Positions 7,224 to 9,581 of a stretch of DNA of 9,581 nt are shown here, in pieces. The first letter of the stretch is position 1. Every line of letters starts with the position of its first letter. The notes below the pieces were generated by a model. The model ran no database searches. It was given only the letters and a program-made list of their open reading frames with translations, and was not told where the DNA came from. The position numbers were made by a program, and so were the translations under genes. Source of the stretch: Pseudomonadales bacterium (lineage in GTDB: Bacteria > Pseudomonadota > Gammaproteobacteria > Pseudomonadales > JAHEIH01); the NCBI GenBank assembly GCA_023255355.1, contig JALRIU010000040.1:1-9581 (forward strand). The letters run 5' to 3'.

Positions 7224-7265
7224 TTTAATAAGAGTCACTTTAAAGAAATAATCAAGGTATTTGTG

Positions 7266-8072
7266 ATGCATAAAAACTTATTTGATTTGACTGGTAAAGT
7301 CACCTTAGTAACGGGTGGTAACGGTGGTTTAGGCATGGGGTTTGCCCGCGGGGTTGCCTATCAAGGCAGCGATGTCGTTATTTGGGGCCGTAACGCTGAA
7401 AAAAATCTACGTTCCAAAGAAGAATTAGAAAGCTATGGCGTTAGAGTTTTTACCGATCAAGTCGATGTTTCATCTCAACAACAAGTTATCGATGGTTACC
7501 AACGCATAATTGAGCACTTTGGCCGAATCGATAATGTTTTTGCAAACTCTGGCATCTCGGCACCCACGCATTCAGTGTTGGACATGACTGCAGATCATTA
7601 TCATGACTTATTAAATATCAACATGCACGGTGCTGTATACACCTTACAAGAAGGTGCACGTTTGATGGTTAAACGTGCTGAAGCAGGCGAGCCGGGAGGT
7701 TCATTAGTATTCTGTGGTAGCTTGTCGATGTTTAAAGGCATACCAGGCAAGGGTCAATATGCAGCAGCTAAAGCAGGTCTTGGTGCATTTGTACGCTGTA
7801 TGGCTGTTGAATTGGGAAAATATGGCATCCGTGCTAACTCTATTGCACCTGGGTATATCAAAACCGAAATGACAGGTGGCGCGGTCCATGGCCAAATCCA
7901 ACCCGTTGAAGAATGGAGCGACTTGGATAAGTATTTCGCTAGCACAACGCCCATGACTCGCCCCGGCTTCCCGTCAGATTTTGAAGGCTTGGCAGCCTAT
8001 CTCGCTAGCGATGCGGCTAAATGGCATACCGGCGACACCATCGTTATTGATGGCGGCGCAGTGATCAAATAG
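7266..8072 (+). CDS. Short-chain dehydrogenase/reductase (classical SDR)
   Basis: An NAD(P)-dependent oxidoreductase of 268 residues, the classical SDR length, acting in the cytoplasm on a hydroxyl or keto group. The cofactor loop is TGGNGGLG (16-23). The conserved NAG appears as NSG (94-96). Asn118 lies in NINMHG. The catalytic triad residues are Ser152 in CGSLSMF and Tyr165 and Lys169 in YAAAK, with the usual 13-residue Ser-Tyr spacing. IAPGYIKTEM (193-202) is the post-PG segment, and IDGGAVIK closes the protein. The chosen start is ATG at 7266, because AAGG lies eight bases before it and MHKNLFDLTGKVTLVTGG is a normal SDR beginning. An in-frame ATG at 7194 would add 24 residues without a ribosome site. 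First gene of the plus-strand operon, eight bases before the alcohol dehydrogenase. Substrate unknown. Confidence 0.92.
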   Translation: MHKNLFDLTGKVTLVTGGNGGLGMGFARGVAYQGSDVVIWGRNAEKNLRSKEELESYGVRVFTDQVDVSSQQQVIDGYQRIIEHFGRIDNVFANSGISAPTHSVLDMTADHYHDLLNINMHGAVYTLQEGARLMVKRAEAGEPGGSLVFCGSLSMFKGIPGKGQYAAAKAGLGAFVRCMAVELGKYGIRANSIAPGYIKTEMTGGAVHGQIQPVEEWSDLDKYFASTTPMTRPGFPSDFEGLAAYLASDAAKWHTGDTIVIDGGAVIK

Positions 8073-8080
8073 GTTCTATT

Positions 8081-9094
8081 ATGCGTAGAGTGCTCAATAT
8101 TCATGAAGTGGGTGATGTACGGTTAGATCGTGTTGCCCTACCACAACCCGGCCAAGACGATGTAGTAATCGATGTTAAAGCCTGCGGTGTTTGTGGCAGT
8201 GATTTAACGTATATCAAAGCAGGTGGCATTCATCGCCAACCTGGTGGGGTTACCCCCATTGGACACGAAGCGGCCGGCGTGGTTTCATTTGTTGGCAGCA
8301 ATGTCAATGATATCCAAATGGGACAGCGCGTCATTATTAATCCGATGATGACCCCAAGCGCTGTAGGAAGTGGCGGCCCTGAAGGCGCCTTTGCCGATAC
8401 AGTCATGGTGAGCAAAGCGCAACTCGGCGCCAACGTTTTAGCCATCCCCGATGATATATCCTTCGACATCGCTGCATTAGCAGAACCTCTCGCGGTTGCT
8501 TTACATGGCGTCAATCGCGCTCAAGTTAAACCTGGCGATAAGGTCGTTGTTTTCGGTTGTGGCCCAATTGGACTTGGTATGGTGATGTGGTTACTCGATC
8601 GAGGAATAAAAGATGTCGTTGCTCTAGATCTTTCTGAAGAGCGCCTTGATCGCGCCCGCGCACTGGGTGTGCAGGCAGCCCTCAATCCAGTTGCTGTAGA
8701 TCTAGAACAGGAACTGAAGAAATTACACGGAACGGGTCGAGTTTTTTCTAGAGAAACGGTTGGCACTGATGCCTACATTGATGCCGCAGGGGCACCTAAT
8801 ATCTTAGGGGACGTCATACGAATGGCAAAATACCAATCAAGGATGGTCGTCACCGCAGCTTACCTAAAACCGGTTGAGATACCACTGGGTGCCATGCTGA
8901 CCACTGAGATGACGATTACCACCGCAGTGGGTTACCCTACCGAAATGCCTGAAGTCGTTGCAAGCATGCCCCGCCTTAAAGAAACGTTACGCAAAATGAT
9001 CAGTCATTATTACCCACTCGACGATGTTATCGCCGCATTAGACATGGCCAAACAACCTAATTCAGCGAAAGTTATGGTGACTGTCAATGACTGA
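8081..9094 (+). CDS. Zinc-dependent medium-chain alcohol dehydrogenase (MDR family)
   Basis: An NAD(P)-dependent alcohol dehydrogenase of 337 residues, of the threonine/sorbitol dehydrogenase-like branch. The catalytic zinc ligands are visible: Cys38 in CGVCGSD, His62-Glu63 in IGHEAAG, and Glu135 in AEPLAVALHG. The Rossmann loop is VFGCGPIGLG (157-166), and Asp183 at the end of the second strand (VVALDLSEERL) suggests preference for NAD over NADP. The four-cysteine structural zinc lobe expected around residues 85-105 is absent; the segment there is rich in Gly and Pro without Cys. The gene starts eight bases after the SDR stop, with a weak AGG upstream, and overlaps the next gene by eight bases. 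It likely oxidises a secondary alcohol made or used by the neighbouring SDR; the substrate is not evident. Confidence 0.9.
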   Translation: MRRVLNIHEVGDVRLDRVALPQPGQDDVVIDVKACGVCGSDLTYIKAGGIHRQPGGVTPIGHEAAGVVSFVGSNVNDIQMGQRVIINPMMTPSAVGSGGPEGAFADTVMVSKAQLGANVLAIPDDISFDIAALAEPLAVALHGVNRAQVKPGDKVVVFGCGPIGLGMVMWLLDRGIKDVVALDLSEERLDRARALGVQAALNPVAVDLEQELKKLHGTGRVFSRETVGTDAYIDAAGAPNILGDVIRMAKYQSRMVVTAAYLKPVEIPLGAMLTTEMTITTAVGYPTEMPEVVASMPRLKETLRKMISHYYPLDDVIAALDMAKQPNSAKVMVTVND

Positions 9095-9581
9095 ACAAAC
9101 ACGCAAAACACCATTATTGGCTCAAATTATTCGTTCCGGTAGTAGCCAAACTGAAGCAACGGTGATCACGGATTCTATTTATTGCGCCAAAGATGTCTCC
9201 AATGCTTATGTGGTCAATACGACTGATGGTCATGTCATGATTAATGCCGGATTTGTGCCTTCAGTAGAACGCAATAAAAGCTTGTTTGCACCAGTAGCCA
9301 ATGGGAAATTACAGGCTATATTTTTGACCCAGGCCCATCCAGATCACTATGGTGGCGTACCTGCTTTTGCAAACGCAGACACACCTATTATTGCCCAGCA
9401 AGATTTCTCGAGTACGTTTCAGTATTTCAAAATGCTAGATGAATATCTCAAACGTCGATCTGGAGTAATTTGGACGAATACTATCGAAAAACGTGAAGAA
9501 CTTGTCATTCCAACCGTTGTGCCAACTGAAACGTTTCGCGATAAACAAGAATTTGTGTTTGGCGGGCGTAGATTTGTCTCT
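9087..9581 (+). CDS. Metallo-beta-lactamase-fold hydrolase, 3' end outside window
   Basis: The first 165 codons of a metallo-beta-lactamase (MBL) fold protein; the rest lies past the right edge. The N-terminal strands include AYVVNTTDGHVMINAGF (40-56), where family members have a G-x-x-x-I-D-T/A-G-type segment. The metal loop is FLTQAHPDHYGG (79-90): His84, Asp86 and His87 fit the H-x-H-x-D-H motif, but its first His is Gln82. Downstream metal ligands are not in view. The start at ATG 9087 overlaps the alcohol dehydrogenase stop by eight bases, a sign of coupling. Candidate roles are hydrolysis of an ester, thioester, lactone or alkyl sulfate; the long insert after the motif recalls alkylsulfatase-like members, but this is weak evidence. 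Fold is likely; activity is open. Confidence 0.8.
   Translation, partial: MTEQTRKTPLLAQIIRSGSSQTEATVITDSIYCAKDVSNAYVVNTTDGHVMINAGFVPSVERNKSLFAPVANGKLQAIFLTQAHPDHYGGVPAFANADTPIIAQQDFSSTFQYFKMLDEYLKRRSGVIWTNTIEKREELVIPTVVPTETFRDKQEFVFGGRRFVS

Larger units (their letters stand above)
7105..7265. promoter_or_regulatory. Divergent promoter region between the two catabolic operons
   Basis: This 161-base AT-rich gap separates the start of the minus-strand operon from the start of the plus-strand operon and must hold the leftward and rightward promoters unless transcription enters from outside. It contains three short perfect inverted repeats at 7121-7132, 7167-7179 and 7213-7223. A weak rightward promoter can be drawn from TTGTCT (7154-7159) and TGATAT (7178-7183) with an 18-base spacer; the 7167-7179 repeat would then overlap it, as an operator does. 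No regulator gene is in the window. Promoter boxes are low confidence. Confidence 0.4.

Noticed and set aside
7194..7265. Upstream in-frame ATG that would lengthen the SDR by 24 residues
   Set aside because: No ribosome site before it, the added residues are not SDR-like, and ATG 7266 has AAGG at good spacing and a typical SDR N-terminus. It would also consume much of the divergent control region.
1..9581. Mobile elements, CRISPR arrays, tRNA or rRNA genes
   Set aside because: No transposase or integrase motifs, no regularly spaced repeats, no tRNA-like cloverleaf and no rRNA sequence were seen on either strand.

Overview
The window looks like a chromosomal stretch of a Gram-negative bacterium. 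The evidence is the Sec signal peptides, a lipobox-like site, ordinary Shine-Dalgarno spacing, a moderate base composition (roughly mid-40s to about 50 percent GC by eye) and acyl-CoA dehydrogenase/short-chain dehydrogenase (SDR) types common in heterotrophic marine Gammaproteobacteria. That taxonomic guess is inference; there is no rRNA or other phylogenetic marker here. I see no tRNA, insertion sequence, CRISPR array, phage gene or transcription regulator gene. No stretch over about 300 bases lacks a gene.

Layout. Six genes lie on the minus strand and three on the plus strand, diverging from one 161-base control region (7105-7265). Read leftward from that region, the minus strand holds a small EthD-like protein (7104-6757), a large acyl-CoA dehydrogenase subunit (6757-5564) and a small one (5555-4557). 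After a 64-base gap come three genes for exported proteins: an LVIVD-repeat beta-propeller (4492-3020), a GH51 alpha-L-arabinofuranosidase (2997-1384) and a tannase/feruloyl-esterase-like hydrolase (1316 to beyond the left edge). Read rightward, the plus strand holds a short-chain dehydrogenase (7266-8072), a zinc-dependent medium-chain alcohol dehydrogenase (8081-9094) and a metallo-beta-lactamase-fold hydrolase (9087 to beyond the right edge).

How the genes may work together. The genes around the divergent promoter are tightly packed, with a 1-base overlap, an 8-base gap, another 8-base gap and an 8-base overlap. They look like a small catabolic regulon. Two dehydrogenases could oxidise alcohol groups, a two-subunit acyl-CoA dehydrogenase could desaturate a CoA thioester, and the metallo-hydrolase could cleave an ester, thioester or sulfate ester. 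The substrate cannot be read from the sequence. The two acyl-CoA dehydrogenase genes complement one another in motif content and probably form one heteromeric enzyme, as known for steroid side-chain degradation enzymes.

The left-hand trio is a secreted module. An arabinofuranosidase next to a tannase/feruloyl-esterase-family enzyme would fit release of arabinose and aromatic acids from feruloylated plant polysaccharide, but that is inference. The oddest object is the tannase-like gene. Its open frame starts at a good ribosome binding site about 100 codons upstream of an almost ideal lipoprotein signal peptide, so it is either an unusual membrane-anchored protein or an in-frame fusion of an upstream remnant with a lipoprotein gene.
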